Assembly: GCA_900468285.1 (NCBI GenBank)
Contig: UBTF01000005.1
Location: forward strand, 62,001 to 126,000
Origin: Hyphomicrobiales bacterium
GTDB taxonomy: Bacteria; Pseudomonadota; Alphaproteobacteria; Rhizobiales; Rhizobiaceae
Direction: 5' to 3'
Length of the DNA stretch: 64,000 nt
Both the position numbers and the translations under genes were made by a program. Positions 42,603 through 52,343 of this stretch are shown here, piece by piece (within the stretch, counting starts at the first letter, position 1; each line of letters starts with the position of its first letter). Under the pieces are notes generated by a model. That model searched no databases, was not told the origin of the DNA, and saw only the letters and a list, made by a program, of their open reading frames with translations.

Positions 42603-43158
42603 AGGTCCAGACCTCATGCGCCAATCCAAGGATGCCATCCATCGGCAGAGGACCGAAGTACCGGCTGTCGAATGAACCCGGGAACTCGGAATGGAGAAAG
42701 ACCGCGCCGGGCGGTACGACACCACCATCGTAGTGCACCATCTCACGCCTCTGGCCGTCCGTCCGTGCAACGCGCGAGTGACGGAGTGGCCGACCATCGA
42801 TGCGTACATCTTCATGAATCTCGATCACCTGTCCGGACGTCGCCACAACCGTCTTGATCAGCGGCGCCACGCGGTCGGCGCAGAGGCCGAAGCGTAGATA
42901 TCCACGCGCCCGCGCCTCGCGCATTGCGTCGGTGTCCGGTGGGCAAATGAAGACCAGATCACCGACCAAGATCGGACGATTGGGCTTGACGATCCGCCAC
43001 AGACCCAGGGGCTCGCTCGGTGTGAGATTGACCCGAAAACCTGCCCCTCCGAGCAGCACAATGAGGCCAAGCGTTAACAGGCTGACGCTGCTCATCCGAT
43101 AGAACCAGACGAGCCGCTTCATGCGCCGCAGCACTCTCTGTCGATGACGCATCTTCAT
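42592..43158 (-). CDS. traF: Conjugative transfer signal peptidase TraF
   Basis: 188-aa S26-type serine peptidase with one N-terminal membrane helix. The catalytic Ser lies in LTPSEPLGLW and the Lys in RVAPLIKTVVATSG. Relatives mature and cyclise the TrbC pilin. It overlaps traA by 4 nt. Confidence 0.93.
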   Translation of the reverse strand: MKMRHRQRVLRRMKRLVWFYRMSSVSLLTLGLIVLLGGAGFRVNLTPSEPLGLWRIVKPNRPILVGDLVFICPPDTDAMREARARGYLRFGLCADRVAPLIKTVVATSGQVIEIHEDVRIDGRPLRHSRVARTDGQRREMVHYDGGVVPPGAVFLHSEFPGSFDSRYFGPLPMDGILGLAHEVWTYAL

Positions 43159-46100
43159 TTGAGAGTGAGCCCCTGAGACCTTGTCTGCCGAATTGCTTCA
43201 GTTTGTTTGAGTGCCGTCACGTTGCGCTCGTGGGCATAGAGTTGCTGCACCGTCCTCATCGAGTTCCAGGCCTGCTGCACCTCACTCTTCTGGGCGGCGT
43301 TCATGCCAGACGTCACGCGCTGGAAGGCCTCACCGGTAGTATCCGTCGCTGCGAGGGACAGGAACGTTCTTTCTCCGAAGCGTTCGGTGACTGCCTTGGC
43401 GAAACCTTCGAGTTCGGCCTTCACCATCTTGTCGGCAAGCGCATATTCGAGCCCCGACGGCAGGTCGTTGCGGTCAATGGCGTCACGGACGCGCTCCAGC
43501 ACGCTTTTCGCATTAGACGAGAGGGCAGGGATCTCCAGCGCGACCTGCCTGCGGACCGCAAGCTCCTTGGCGTGATTTCGCCGTTCGGCATCGCCACGCT
43601 GGCGGAGATAATCGCTGATGCTGTCGGCGAGTGGCGCGATATTCTTCAGCGCCCTGTCCCGGTCAATCTTGTCGCCGCGGCTGGCAAGTAGACCCGTCTT
43701 GCCCTTAAGACCGCCGAAGGTTTCAGGCTTGCTGGCAATCCTGGCGATGGTCTTTTCCGCAGCTGCCTGGTCGCGCAACATCGCATCGACGTTGACGGCT
43801 TTGAAGGCGCTTTCCGGCTGCGCGTAGACGTAATGGAAGCGCATCGAGACTTCTTCCCATTGCTTCTTGAGCGCTGGGTCTGCGGCGAGCTTATCCTCGA
43901 CGGTTTGGTCGATCGATTTCGGGAAGGTGGTGATCCCGGCCACCATGGGTTTGGTCTCCTTTGCTAACGTTCGAATTGCGCTGGCCGTCGAGGAGGCGAA
44001 GCCGAGCTTGGTGCCGATGGCCGTGAGCCGACCGGCGAGAGCGAACAGCTTTTGCTTCTGCCGGATCGTCCATTCGAGACGGTCACGCGCGACGGTTCTG
44101 GCAACGTCAACGATGTGAAGGCCGCGCGCCTCGGCAAAACGCAGTGCCTGCCGGTAGATGCTGCCGCCGGCGTAATCGAGCGTCGTTTCTTTGGAATTCC
44201 TGCGCGACAGGATCTCGACCAGACCGCCAGCCTTGGTGAAAGATCGGCGACCATAATAGACGCCGAGATCCTCACGGTGGCGGGTCATCGCCACATAGGT
44301 GAGGTGACGATCCAGCGAGAGGGACGCCAGCACCTTAACCCGGTGTACCGTCGCGCCCTGGCTTTTGTGCACCGTAGTGGCATAACCATGATCGACATTG
44401 TTGTAGAAGCGCTGTTCAACGATAACCTGGCGCAGGTGCTCACCCTCGCCGATGACGGCCACGAGGCGCCCGGGTGCTGCTTCCACCACCGTGCCCAGCA
44501 TGCCGTTCTTGACGCCGATCGCCCCTTCGTTCTTCAAAAAGACAATCTGGTCACCGGCTGCAAAGTTGCGGTTGCCATCGGCGGTATTGAACACAAATCC
44601 CTGCTCAATGATGCCGCGCGCGACTAGTTTGGCGCGCGCCAGTTCATTCAGCATTCGGACGTCACGGCGCAGGTGCGCCAGGATCAATGTGGACTTGGCA
44701 GGATCGTATTCGCGGTTCCAGTCCGAGATGAGGTTGGTGACCGCATCGACCTTCAGCTCTGAGCCAATCATCTTGCCGTTAGACTGATAGGATGCGAGGG
44801 CTTTGCCGACATTGCCACGCGCGAGATCGAGCGATGCGTCGCGCATCCATTGCTCGCGCTGGCGATAGATGGTTTCGAGTTCGGCATAGCCGATGCGATC
44901 GGCGATGGCGCGGAAGGCGGCACCCGCTTCGATCGGCTGAAGCTGCTCCGTATCGCCGACGAGCACGAGCTTGGCGCCGCCTCTGGTGACAGCTTCCACG
45001 AACAAATCCATCTGCCGCGACGATACCATGCCGGCCTCGTCCAGAACGAAGATAGTCTTTTTGTCGAGCTGCCCGCGACCCTGGCTCCAGCGGAGTTGCC
45101 AGGAGGACAGCGTGCGCGAGACGATGCCGGCTTCCTTCTCCAGGCCTTCTGCCGCCTTGCCGGCAAGCGCGCCACCGACCACACGAAAGCCGGCCGCCTC
45201 CCATGCCTCGCGTGCAGCCCTCATCATCGTTGTCTTACCGGCGCCAGCGCGGCCGATCACGGCGGCGATCCGCTCTCCACCGGTAACGTGTTCGATGGCG
45301 GCCTTCTGCTCTTCGGATAGCCGTTCGTGACGTCCAAACGTCGCCTCGAGTACGGTCGGCCGGACGCCATGCGACGACTGCTGCGAGAGCCAGATCGCCC
45401 GGTTGGCCATCTCGGCTTCGAGACGGAGCAGTTCGCGTGTCGTGTATTTTGCCGGCGCCCGAATCCCGGTCGCAAAGTCCACTCGCTCGCGATTAAGCCG
45501 AAGGGTCTCGGGGGACTGCAGGATGCGCGCCATCAAGCTTCGGAAGAGGCCCGCATCATCGATATAGCGATGCAGGACCTTGGCGACGTCGCGTTCGTCG
45601 AAGACACTCTTCTCTCGCGTGATAAGATCAAGCACGATCTCCGGACGACGCTGGATCCGACGGGCGTTCTCAGCCCGTCGCTCTTCCTGCAACTCCAGTC
45701 GTTCGAGCGCAGCTTTTTTCCCCGCAGGTCCATTCCCACTGACTGCTTTCCTCTCGATCGCCTTCGTGCCGACGCCGAGATGGATGGTCGGCGTCAGATC
45801 GATGCCCTGCTTCTCGAAGGAGCGACCATCGACCCTGATCTCGAGGCCGGCGAGCGTCAGATGCCGGTTCTGGCAGGCGAACCATCCGTCGCGAAAGGTA
45901 TTGAAGTCCTCAAGTCCACCGGCCCAGAGTTCGTAGACGATCTTGCCGCTATGGTTGCGAAGCGGTTGACCATCTGGTCCGGTAACAGCGACCTTCTTCG
46001 AGCCAAAACCGTCTTCAGTCAGTGGACGCAGCGTCGTCATCAGATGGATGTGCGGATTGCCCGGCGCATCGTGGAAAACCCAATCGGCCACCATGCCATC

Positions 46101-46475
46101 GGCCGTTATGTGCCGCGCCACAAAGTCCCTGACGAGCTCTATGTTCTGCTCGGCTGACAGCTCGATCGGCAAGGCGATGGTGATGTCCTTGGCAAGCTGT
46201 GCGTCCGACCGCTTTTCGAAGTCCTCAAGCTTGTTCCAGAAGACTTCCGACGCGCTGGCGACAGACCGATCGGCAATCAACGATTGCAGCCATTCCGGAG
46301 CGCCTCCAGGAATGACAAACTCCTCATGCAGCAGCCCCTGCTTGCGAGTGTAATCGATGGTGCGGGCTTCCCGCTCGTAGTCCATCCGAGCGCAGTGCCG
46401 ATAGGCCGCCGACAGCACGGCACTGCGGCCGGAGCCGCGCGCAACGATGCTGACTGAGAAATGCGGGACGGCCAT
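43155..46475 (-). CDS. traA: Relaxase/helicase TraA (MobA/MobL family, Ti type)
   Basis: 1106-aa enzyme that nicks oriT and unwinds the strand for transfer. The relaxase domain is N-terminal, with a candidate catalytic Tyr at about residue 25 (SAAYRH) and the three-His metal motif HDAPGNPHIHLMT (135-147). A RecD/TraI-like helicase domain follows: Walker A GRAGAGKTTM (408-417), FVLDEAGMVSSRQMD, and YATTVHKSQGATVH near the end of the helicase core. The C-terminal 300 residues are helical. It is divergent from traC across oriT and is the first gene of traAFBH. Confidence 0.96.
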   Translation of the reverse strand: MAVPHFSVSIVARGSGRSAVLSAAYRHCARMDYEREARTIDYTRKQGLLHEEFVIPGGAPEWLQSLIADRSVASASEVFWNKLEDFEKRSDAQLAKDITIALPIELSAEQNIELVRDFVARHITADGMVADWVFHDAPGNPHIHLMTTLRPLTEDGFGSKKVAVTGPDGQPLRNHSGKIVYELWAGGLEDFNTFRDGWFACQNRHLTLAGLEIRVDGRSFEKQGIDLTPTIHLGVGTKAIERKAVSGNGPAGKKAALERLELQEERRAENARRIQRRPEIVLDLITREKSVFDERDVAKVLHRYIDDAGLFRSLMARILQSPETLRLNRERVDFATGIRAPAKYTTRELLRLEAEMANRAIWLSQQSSHGVRPTVLEATFGRHERLSEEQKAAIEHVTGGERIAAVIGRAGAGKTTMMRAAREAWEAAGFRVVGGALAGKAAEGLEKEAGIVSRTLSSWQLRWSQGRGQLDKKTIFVLDEAGMVSSRQMDLFVEAVTRGGAKLVLVGDTEQLQPIEAGAAFRAIADRIGYAELETIYRQREQWMRDASLDLARGNVGKALASYQSNGKMIGSELKVDAVTNLISDWNREYDPAKSTLILAHLRRDVRMLNELARAKLVARGIIEQGFVFNTADGNRNFAAGDQIVFLKNEGAIGVKNGMLGTVVEAAPGRLVAVIGEGEHLRQVIVEQRFYNNVDHGYATTVHKSQGATVHRVKVLASLSLDRHLTYVAMTRHREDLGVYYGRRSFTKAGGLVEILSRRNSKETTLDYAGGSIYRQALRFAEARGLHIVDVARTVARDRLEWTIRQKQKLFALAGRLTAIGTKLGFASSTASAIRTLAKETKPMVAGITTFPKSIDQTVEDKLAADPALKKQWEEVSMRFHYVYAQPESAFKAVNVDAMLRDQAAAEKTIARIASKPETFGGLKGKTGLLASRGDKIDRDRALKNIAPLADSISDYLRQRGDAERRNHAKELAVRRQVALEIPALSSNAKSVLERVRDAIDRNDLPSGLEYALADKMVKAELEGFAKAVTERFGERTFLSLAATDTTGEAFQRVTSGMNAAQKSEVQQAWNSMRTVQQLYAHERNVTALKQTEAIRQTRSQGLTLK

Positions 46476-46555
46476 GACCAGAGAAACTCCTTCGATCGAA
46501 CAAAACCAACGTGTTCGTGAGGAGCGGAAGGCCCCGCCAGAGCCTTGAAGCAGAG

Positions 46556-46586
46556 CGTCGCATCAGCGACGTATAATTGCGCCCTT
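46556..46586. other. oriT: Origin of transfer (oriT), Ti/RSF1010-like nick region
   Basis: A hairpin CGTCGC-ATCA-GCGACG (46556-46571) is followed at once by ATAATTGCGCCCTT (46573-46586), which matches the RSF1010/Ti nick consensus TAAnTGCGCCCT. This is the known oriT layout of Ti plasmids between traA and traC. TraA should cut within the GCGCCCT-proximal stretch. Confidence 0.85.
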
Positions 46587-46658
46587 CGGATCCGTCCTTG
46601 CGAACGGTCGGGATGATGCTCAAAAGCGTAGGCTCCGCCTACTCGCATTTCTGTTAGT

Positions 46659-46676
46659 AGATCGGCACGCCGATCT
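46659..46676. promoter_or_regulatory. 18-bp dyad in the traA-traC promoter region
   Basis: AGATCGGC-AC-GCCGATCT is a perfect 8-bp-arm dyad 53 bp upstream of traC. Ti plasmids have a tra box in this gap. The sequence is not a tra box match, so another regulator or TraC/TraD binding is as likely. Confidence 0.45.
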
Positions 46677-46729
46677 GAACGACTCTGGTTGCATGAACCA
46701 CATCATGCCGCAACAGGGACAATCCAGAG

Positions 46730-47026
46730 ATGAAGAAGCCATCCTCCAAAATCCGTGAAGAAATTGCCAAGCTCCAGGAGCAGCTTAAACACGCGGAAAC
46801 GAGAGAGGCCGAGCGTATCGGTCGCATCGCACTGCGGGCAGGCCTTGGCGAGATCGAGATCAACGAGACGGATTTGCAGGTGGCGTTCGAGGAACTGACG
46901 AAACGCTTTCGCGGAGGCAAGGCCGGCACAAGCGGACCGAAAGGGGCAGGGGAAAGCAGCACGGGCAATGAGCAGTCCGAAGCGCCCGCGTCTGGCGCGA
47001 ATTCGGGCATCCCTAGTGAGGCTTGA
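46730..47026 (+). CDS. traC: Conjugal transfer protein TraC (relaxosome accessory)
   Basis: 98-aa small protein with an N-terminal coiled coil ([20 protein letters not shown]) and a disordered Gly/Ser-rich tail. TraC and TraD of Ti plasmids assist TraA at oriT. It is the first gene of traCDG. Confidence 0.9.
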   Translation: MKKPSSKIREEIAKLQEQLKHAETREAERIGRIALRAGLGEIEINETDLQVAFEELTKRFRGGKAGTSGPKGAGESSTGNEQSEAPASGANSGIPSEA

Positions 47027-47030
47027 GAGG

Positions 47031-47246
47031 ATGAGCAGGAACGCAACGTCCGATGCCCGGAAGAAGGACACGCGTGACAAGATCGAGCTTGGCGGCCTGA
47101 TCGTCAAAGCCGGCCTTCGCTTCGAGAAGCGCGCGCTTCTGCTCGGCGCTTTGATCGACCTGCAGAAACGGCTGAAGTCCGACGATAACGAGCGATCACG
47201 ACTGACAGCAATCGGGGCAGAGGCGTTCGGCAATGAAGGCGAATAG
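47031..47246 (+). CDS. traD: Conjugal transfer protein TraD
   Basis: 71-aa protein of the Ti TraD family ([36 protein letters not shown]), expected to help TraA and TraG at the relaxosome. The ATG at 47031 has gagagg upstream. It overlaps traG by 14 nt. It is not related to the F-plasmid TraD coupling protein. Confidence 0.92.
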   Translation: MSRNATSDARKKDTRDKIELGGLIVKAGLRFEKRALLLGALIDLQKRLKSDDNERSRLTAIGAEAFGNEGE

Positions 47247-49167
47247 GGTCGTTCTCGTTATTCTGCCTGTGGCCGTGATGAGCGCTGCCATGTTCGCAAT
47301 GACCGGCATCGAGACATGGTTGGCCGGGTTGGGAAAGACCGAAGCGGCAAGGCTTACTCTTGGACGGGTAGGGGTAGCCGCACCCTATACGGCGGCGTCG
47401 GCGCTCGGCCTGATTTTCCTGTTCGGAACGGCGGGATCGGCGAGCATTCGCGCTGCAGGCCTTGGGGCCACTATCGGCAATGCTGTGGTCATTCTAATGG
47501 CGTGCTTGCGTGAAGGAATACGCCTGGCAGTGCTCTCACCCCAAGTCCCAGCCGGAAAGTCCGCGCTATCCTATCTCGATCCCTCGACTGTGATCGGCGC
47601 GACCGCTGCACTGATATCAGGCTGCTTTGCAGTTCGGGTGGCGATGGTCGGCAACGCCGCATTTGCGCGGTCTAAACCGAAGCGCATCGTTGGCAAACGC
47701 GCTTTGCACGGCGAGGCCGACTGGATGACACTTGGTGAAGCCGAAAAGCTGTTCCCGACGACAGGCGGCATCGTCGTCGGTGAGCGGTATCGCGTCGACC
47801 GTGACCGTGTTGCCGGCATCTCTTTCCGTGCCGATACGACTGAAACCTGGGGTGCAGGTGGCAAGTCGTCGCTGCTTTGTTTCGACGGATCGTTCGGTTC
47901 CTCGCATGGCATCGTCTTCGCAGGATCGGGCGGTTATAAAACGACCTCGGTGACGATCCCGACAGCGTTGAAGTGGGGCGGATCGCTCATCGTGCTCGAT
48001 CCGTCGAACGAGGTCGCGCCCATGGTCTCGCAACATCGTGAAGAGGCAGGCCGGCGTGTCAGGATTCTCGATCCGCGCAAACCCTCGACGGGCTTCAACG
48101 CCCTCGACTGGGTTGGCCAGTATGGCGGTACCAAAGAGGAGGATATCGCCTCGGTCGCATCATGGATCATGAGCGATAGCGGTCGCGTGAGCGGGGTCCG
48201 AGACGATTTCTTTCGTGCCTCTGGCCTGCAGCTCCTGACCGCAATCATCGCTGACGTCTGCCTGTCTGGGCATACGCCGACGGAACAGCAGACGCTGCGC
48301 CAGGTGCGCAGCAATCTATCGGAGCCCGAGCCGAAACTCCGACAGCGCCTGGAGGATATCTACGACAAGTCGGAATCGGACTTCGTGAAAGAGAACGTCG
48401 CCGCATTCGTCAACATGACGCCGGAAACGTTCTCCGGCGTCTACGCCAACGCCATCAAGGAAACACACTGGCTTTCTTACCAGAACTATGCGTCGCTGGT
48501 CTCGGGCTCTACATTTCGAACCGAGGACATCGCATCCGGCACGACGGATGTGTTCATCAACATCGACTTGAAGACGCTGGAGAGCCATAGCGGATTGGCG
48601 CGTGTCGTGATCGGCTCATTCTTGAACGCAATCTATAATCGAGATGGCGCGATGGACGGGCGCACGCTCTTCCTGCTCGATGAGGTTGCCCGCCTCGGCT
48701 ATATGCGCATTCTGGAGACCGCGCGGGACGCTGGCCGCAAGTATGGCATCACGCTGACGATGATCTACCAGTCGATCGGCCAGTTGCGCGAAACCTACGG
48801 CGGCCGCGACGCGTCCAGCAAGTGGTTCGAGAGCGCGAGCTGGATCAGCTTTGCCGCAATCAACGATCCGGAAACAGCAGACTATATTTCTCGCCGCTGC
48901 GGCATGACGACCGTCGAGATCGATCAGGTCAGCCGTAGCTTCCAGTCGCGCGGGTCTTCACGGACCCGGTCAAAGCAGCTTGCCGCTCGGCCGCTCATCC
49001 AGCCGTATGAAGTGCTGCGGATGAGAGCTGACGAGCAGATCGTCTTCACGGCAGGAAACCCGCCGCTACGCTGCGGTCGCGCCATCTGGTTCCGGCGAAA
49101 CGATATGAAAGCTTGCGTTGAGCAAAGCAGATTCTCGTTGCGCGCAGTGCCTCGCCATTCAAAATAA
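47233..49167 (+). CDS. traG: Type IV coupling protein TraG (VirD4 family)
   Basis: 644-aa inner-membrane ATPase that links the relaxosome to the Trb channel. N-terminal membrane helices occupy about residues 1-140. Walker A lies near residue 232 in the form [10 protein letters not shown], with Walker [14 protein letters not shown] near 478. It is the last gene of the traCDG operon. Confidence 0.96.
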   Translation: MKANRVVLVILPVAVMSAAMFAMTGIETWLAGLGKTEAARLTLGRVGVAAPYTAASALGLIFLFGTAGSASIRAAGLGATIGNAVVILMACLREGIRLAVLSPQVPAGKSALSYLDPSTVIGATAALISGCFAVRVAMVGNAAFARSKPKRIVGKRALHGEADWMTLGEAEKLFPTTGGIVVGERYRVDRDRVAGISFRADTTETWGAGGKSSLLCFDGSFGSSHGIVFAGSGGYKTTSVTIPTALKWGGSLIVLDPSNEVAPMVSQHREEAGRRVRILDPRKPSTGFNALDWVGQYGGTKEEDIASVASWIMSDSGRVSGVRDDFFRASGLQLLTAIIADVCLSGHTPTEQQTLRQVRSNLSEPEPKLRQRLEDIYDKSESDFVKENVAAFVNMTPETFSGVYANAIKETHWLSYQNYASLVSGSTFRTEDIASGTTDVFINIDLKTLESHSGLARVVIGSFLNAIYNRDGAMDGRTLFLLDEVARLGYMRILETARDAGRKYGITLTMIYQSIGQLRETYGGRDASSKWFESASWISFAAINDPETADYISRRCGMTTVEIDQVSRSFQSRGSSRTRSKQLAARPLIQPYEVLRMRADEQIVFTAGNPPLRCGRAIWFRRNDMKACVEQSRFSLRAVPRHSK

Positions 49168-49335
49168 GAGCATCGGAGAAATCAGCATAGCGACGACCGC
49201 TAGGGCGTGATTTCGGGAATTCTCGTCATGCTTCGGTCGGATATCGGGCAGCCGCAGGAGGCTTAGCATAGCGCCGCGTCAGCGGAAGCCGGGACCGACT
49301 GCCCCTGACCGAGGCATTCTGCTTGAGAAAGTTGT

Positions 49336-49488
49336 CTAATCGCCGGATAGCTCTTCGGTCAGTCCGTCGAAGACGTCCATCACGCAGTCGGTGATGGCTT
49401 GGCCAATAGCGAAGATCGAACGCGGACTTCGTGCGCGACAGCGCATAGACCCGTACGCCGGAGGCGGACCGCCCAAAAACGACTGCAT
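49336..49488 (-). CDS. Possible small ORF downstream of traG
   Basis: A 50-residue frame whose second half looks protein-like (IFAIGQAITDCVMDVFDGL). The ribosome site is weak. It could be the intact end of a lost gene. It is not recognisable as TraM or TraR, which occupy this neighbourhood in Ti plasmids. Confidence 0.25.
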   Translation of the reverse strand: MQSFLGGPPPAYGSMRCRARSPRSIFAIGQAITDCVMDVFDGLTEELSGD

Positions 49489-49503
49489 CCCCAGATCACG
49501 AAA

Positions 49504-49842
49504 ATGAATCAATCACCCCCGAGCGATTCAAAACTCTCGTTGGACGAAGATTCCAAGAAACACGATCATGGCGACATGATCATCCAGCCATATAACCTGT
49601 ATATCGAGCGCACAGACTCCACGCGAAACATGGCTCGCTTCTATGCGATTTCCATCGAGCAAAACCTGTTTGGGGAACCTTGCCTGATGCGACGTTGGGG
49701 TCGTATCGGAACGCGTGGCCAGACGATGAGTCACCATTTCGAGACCGAGCAGGAGGCCGTCGATCTGTTTTTCGAGCTTCTCCGTCAGAAGAAGCGTCGC
49801 GGCTACTCATCAGTGGCCCATAAGGCGCCCGCTGGCAGATGA
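49504..49842 (+). CDS. WGR domain-containing protein
   Basis: 112-aa protein whose core is a WGR domain (NMARFYAISIEQNLFGEPCL, RRWGRIGTRGQ, then HHFETEQEAVDLFFELL). WGR domains bind nucleic acid, best known from PARP proteins. Stand-alone bacterial WGR proteins near tra genes are common in rhizobial plasmids, with no defined role. The ATG at 49504 is chosen; the frame is open upstream to 49399. Confidence 0.85.
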   Translation: MNQSPPSDSKLSLDEDSKKHDHGDMIIQPYNLYIERTDSTRNMARFYAISIEQNLFGEPCLMRRWGRIGTRGQTMSHHFETEQEAVDLFFELLRQKKRRGYSSVAHKAPAGR

Positions 49843-50462
49843 CGCAGGGCTCGTGACATTGCAAGTCGCAGATTTGTTAGTGGGCGAGGAGGAGCCTGCA
49901 GGGCTCCGGGGGTAAGAAATCTGAGCCTTGTCGTTGCGGGAAAAAGATCGAGGCGCAGCCGGTCTTCGGTCAGACATGCCTCATCGAGCCCGCAGATGGG
50001 TTGCTGGAAACTTTCGTGAATGAACATGGCACTGGCACTCACCGCATTTGCGCATCAGAAGAATGGCAGTTTGGCGGCTGCTCCGCCCGTCCCGTGGTCA
50101 ACGCCCGCTTAGCTTGAGGAATGGGCCCGGCTTGCCTGCCGTGCCTAGTGCGACATCGTTGCGCTCTCCGATCGCAGCCGGGAAGATCGGTGCGTCAGCA
50201 AACCAAGCCGTTCATCATCGAAGGCAACTGATCCTGCGAACCGAAACCCGATGCTTTGAAACGTAGATATTGGGAAAGCTGGATACTGACATGGCACGAG
50301 GTCTCCAAGTGATGACGAAGGCGGCGGTTGAGCTACAGCTTCGGCAGGAGGACCGATACACGAAAGGTTCAACTTCCTGCCTTTCGTCTTCGATCCCCAC
50401 TATCAGGTCGAAGCGACGCTCAAAGAGGATAGACTAGTGAGGCTCGATTTTCGAAAACGAGA
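49843..50462. other. 620-bp interval without a recognisable gene
   Basis: Several frames open briefly on both strands. A plus-strand stretch near 50190 reads RQQTKPFIIE before hitting a stop, and one near 50365 reads RFNFLPFVFDPHYQVEA. They look like pieces of broken genes that I cannot name with confidence. Confidence 0.35.
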
Positions 50463-50780
50463 CTACGTTCGGCGCCCAAGAAGAGCCAGACCATCCGCGA
50501 GCATACGCTTTAGGATTAGCTTTCTGGTTTCCGGTGCAGCGAGACTAGCGTCGGCGATAGCAACAGCAGCACGCTTTGCATCGGCGGCAGCGAATGGCGA
50601 GACCGCCAGAGGCTCTTCGGCCACTGCAGCGATCATAATGTGCGTGATCGTTGTTTCATCCGATTTGACCGCGACGCTGACCTCTCCCCCAGAGCGAAGG
50701 CGGCCGATGCTCTTTTGAGCGGCCTGCTGCTCATCTTGAGCTTCAACCAGCGATGTCTGCGTCACGAGGAAAAAAGGCAT
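50463..50780 (-). CDS. Small hypothetical protein
   Basis: 105-aa protein beginning MPFFLVTQTSLVEAQDEQQA, Ala-rich and without a signal or membrane segment. The pattern suggests a genuine conserved plasmid gene, but I do not recognise the family. It stands alone between two gene-poor intervals. Confidence 0.55.
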   Translation of the reverse strand: MPFFLVTQTSLVEAQDEQQAAQKSIGRLRSGGEVSVAVKSDETTITHIMIAAVAEEPLAVSPFAAADAKRAAVAIADASLAAPETRKLILKRMLADGLALLGRRT

Positions 50781-51340
50781 GTGTTCTCACAAAGTGTTTT
50801 AGTGTAAATCTCATTCGCAAAGGTGGCGCGGTCAAGGTGCAGCAACGCATTTGCGGTCGCGCCGGAGACAAAAAGGGTGCTCGACCGGAGCGGCAACAAC
50901 TCGCTAGCCGACCCGTTTGGGGGCGAATGGCACAGATCCCGACCCGCTTCAGTACGTGATCACAAGAAGCGGGATTGGGGCGTCTCCGAACCGCTCACTG
51001 TTGGCGCTTGATCACCGACCATGGATCTTGAAGACAATGCGTTCCGCCGCGCGTCGAATAATGGACAGACTGATGAGAAAAATTTAAGAATTTATCGTTA
51101 TCCTTCAATGATTTAAGACGTCAAAGCTTATTAGAGATGCGATGCCGCTGGCCCGTTAGAAATGCGACACTGGCTCCGACGATCAGCCCCCACCGGACCG
51201 GCTGGGCCGCGGTACAAGGGTAGGGAGGGGCGAGTGATGGAACTCCCTCTTCGGCTTTAGCTTCCTCAGTTGTGGCGACTGCTTTGCGCCATAAGCGGTC
51301 ATACCACTCTCAGCGTGAAGGCCAACGCCAGCCCCCGATG
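50781..51340. other. 560-bp interval with IS21-end-like repeats
   Basis: No gene is supported. It contains TTAGAGATGCGA (51131-51142) and TTAGAAATGCGA (51156-51167), 25 bp apart, like the multiple terminal repeats of IS21-family elements. No transposase frame was found beside them. Confidence 0.35.
51131..51167. repeat. Tandem 12-bp repeats, possible IS end remnant
   Basis: Two copies matching at 11 of 12 positions start 25 bp apart. This spacing and the TTAGAAATG sequence resemble from memory the ends of IS21-family elements of rhizobia. Confidence 0.35.
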
Positions 51341-51988
51341 CTACATGCCCATTACGGTGCGGGCGTCATATAGGGAATCGGCCTGATGGTGAGCGCTTAA
51401 ATCCTTGCTCATAACGAGATCAGGGATTTGGATGACTTTGCCGATGCCTGCCGCCAGCGCAGCCCGCACGCCGAGATCGCTGTCATCCAATGCGATACAT
51501 TGAGATGGCTCCAAGCTGAGGGTCTTCGCCGCAGCAACATAAACGTCTGGAGCGGGTTTTCCACGCGCAACCTTGTCAACACCCACGACCGCGTCGATCC
51601 GCTTCAGAAGGCCCGCGTGCTCAAGCTTCCATTCCGCCCGCGCGGTTACGCTATTCGTGGCGATGGCCCGAGGCAATTGGTGCTGGTCAAGCGCGTCTAG
51701 GAAGTCATGAACGCCTGGACGCAAAGGGATGCCATCCCGCATTCTGTCATCCATGGCTCCGTTCCAAACACGGTCGAGTTCTTCTCCGTCAATGCTCGCG
51801 CCAAGTTCGAGATTGATCAGCCTTGCGCTCTCAGTACGGTCAATTCCAACGAGAGTCCGAAAGAAGGCGGGAGCGAGCTCATAACCGAGGTCCCTCAAGA
51901 CTGCTGGTCCGACTTCGAACTGGAGTCTTTCCGTGTCAAGAAGGAGTCCATCAAGATCGAGGACAACGCCGGAGAAATGCAAAGCCAT
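51341..51988 (-). CDS. HAD family hydrolase (beta-phosphoglucomutase/phosphatase-like)
   Basis: 215-aa HAD subfamily IA enzyme. The nucleophile motif is DLDGLLLDTE (Asp11 and Asp13), motif II is in AIATNSV, motif III KPAPDVY, and the acidic motif IV is LDDSDLGVRAA. The helical cap lies between motifs I and II. It probably dephosphorylates a sugar phosphate or is a phosphomutase; the two cannot be told apart. The nearby gaps hold no partner gene. Confidence 0.9.
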   Translation of the reverse strand: MALHFSGVVLDLDGLLLDTERLQFEVGPAVLRDLGYELAPAFFRTLVGIDRTESARLINLELGASIDGEELDRVWNGAMDDRMRDGIPLRPGVHDFLDALDQHQLPRAIATNSVTARAEWKLEHAGLLKRIDAVVGVDKVARGKPAPDVYVAAAKTLSLEPSQCIALDDSDLGVRAALAAGIGKVIQIPDLVMSKDLSAHHQADSLYDARTVMGM

Positions 51989-52053
51989 CGTTATTCCTTA
52001 CCATTTACAAGCCCCCATCTACCTGACAGGGCCGTGACAGTCCACTCCGATGA

Positions 52054-52076
52054 CCGGTTTGGGCCAACCGCGGACA
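52054..52076. repeat. Palindromic repeat copy 1
   Basis: An imperfect dyad built around TTTGGGCCAA. The part at 52058-52076 matches 17 of 19 bases with 52325-52343 in copy 2. Confidence 0.5.
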
Positions 52077-52317
52077 TTGTGCCCTTGATGGATTTCTTTA
52101 GCCACCGAGCTTCTGCGCGAGGTAAGTTCCCGCGAAACCTCCGCATCCGGCCGCGACGCACTGCACCCAAAAATCACCGTAGAGAGCGCCAGCAAGAAAC
52201 AATGAAGGCCCGGAGACAACGCCGCCTAAAACACTTGGCAAATGCTTTGTCATTTAACCTCCAAATGCCAATTGACCTGGAAGAGCTTAGCTCAACTTTT
52301 GCTGTAAACAACTCATT

Positions 52318-52343
52318 TGTCCGCTTTGGGCCAAAAGCGGACA
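52318..52343. repeat. Palindromic repeat copy 2
   Basis: A 26-bp near-perfect palindrome: TGTCCGCTTTGG and CCAAAAGCGGACA differ by one base and are centred on TTTGGGCCAA. Repeats of this type are scattered through many rhizobial genomes. Confidence 0.6.

Larger units (their letters stand above)
46476..46729. other. oriT and divergent tra promoter region
   Basis: 254 bp between traA and traC, dense in dyads: the oriT hairpin and nick-type sequence (46556-46586), GTAGGC-TCC-GCCTAC (46628-46642), and an 18-bp dyad (46659-46676). It must hold the promoters of both tra operons and the relaxosome site. Confidence 0.8.
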
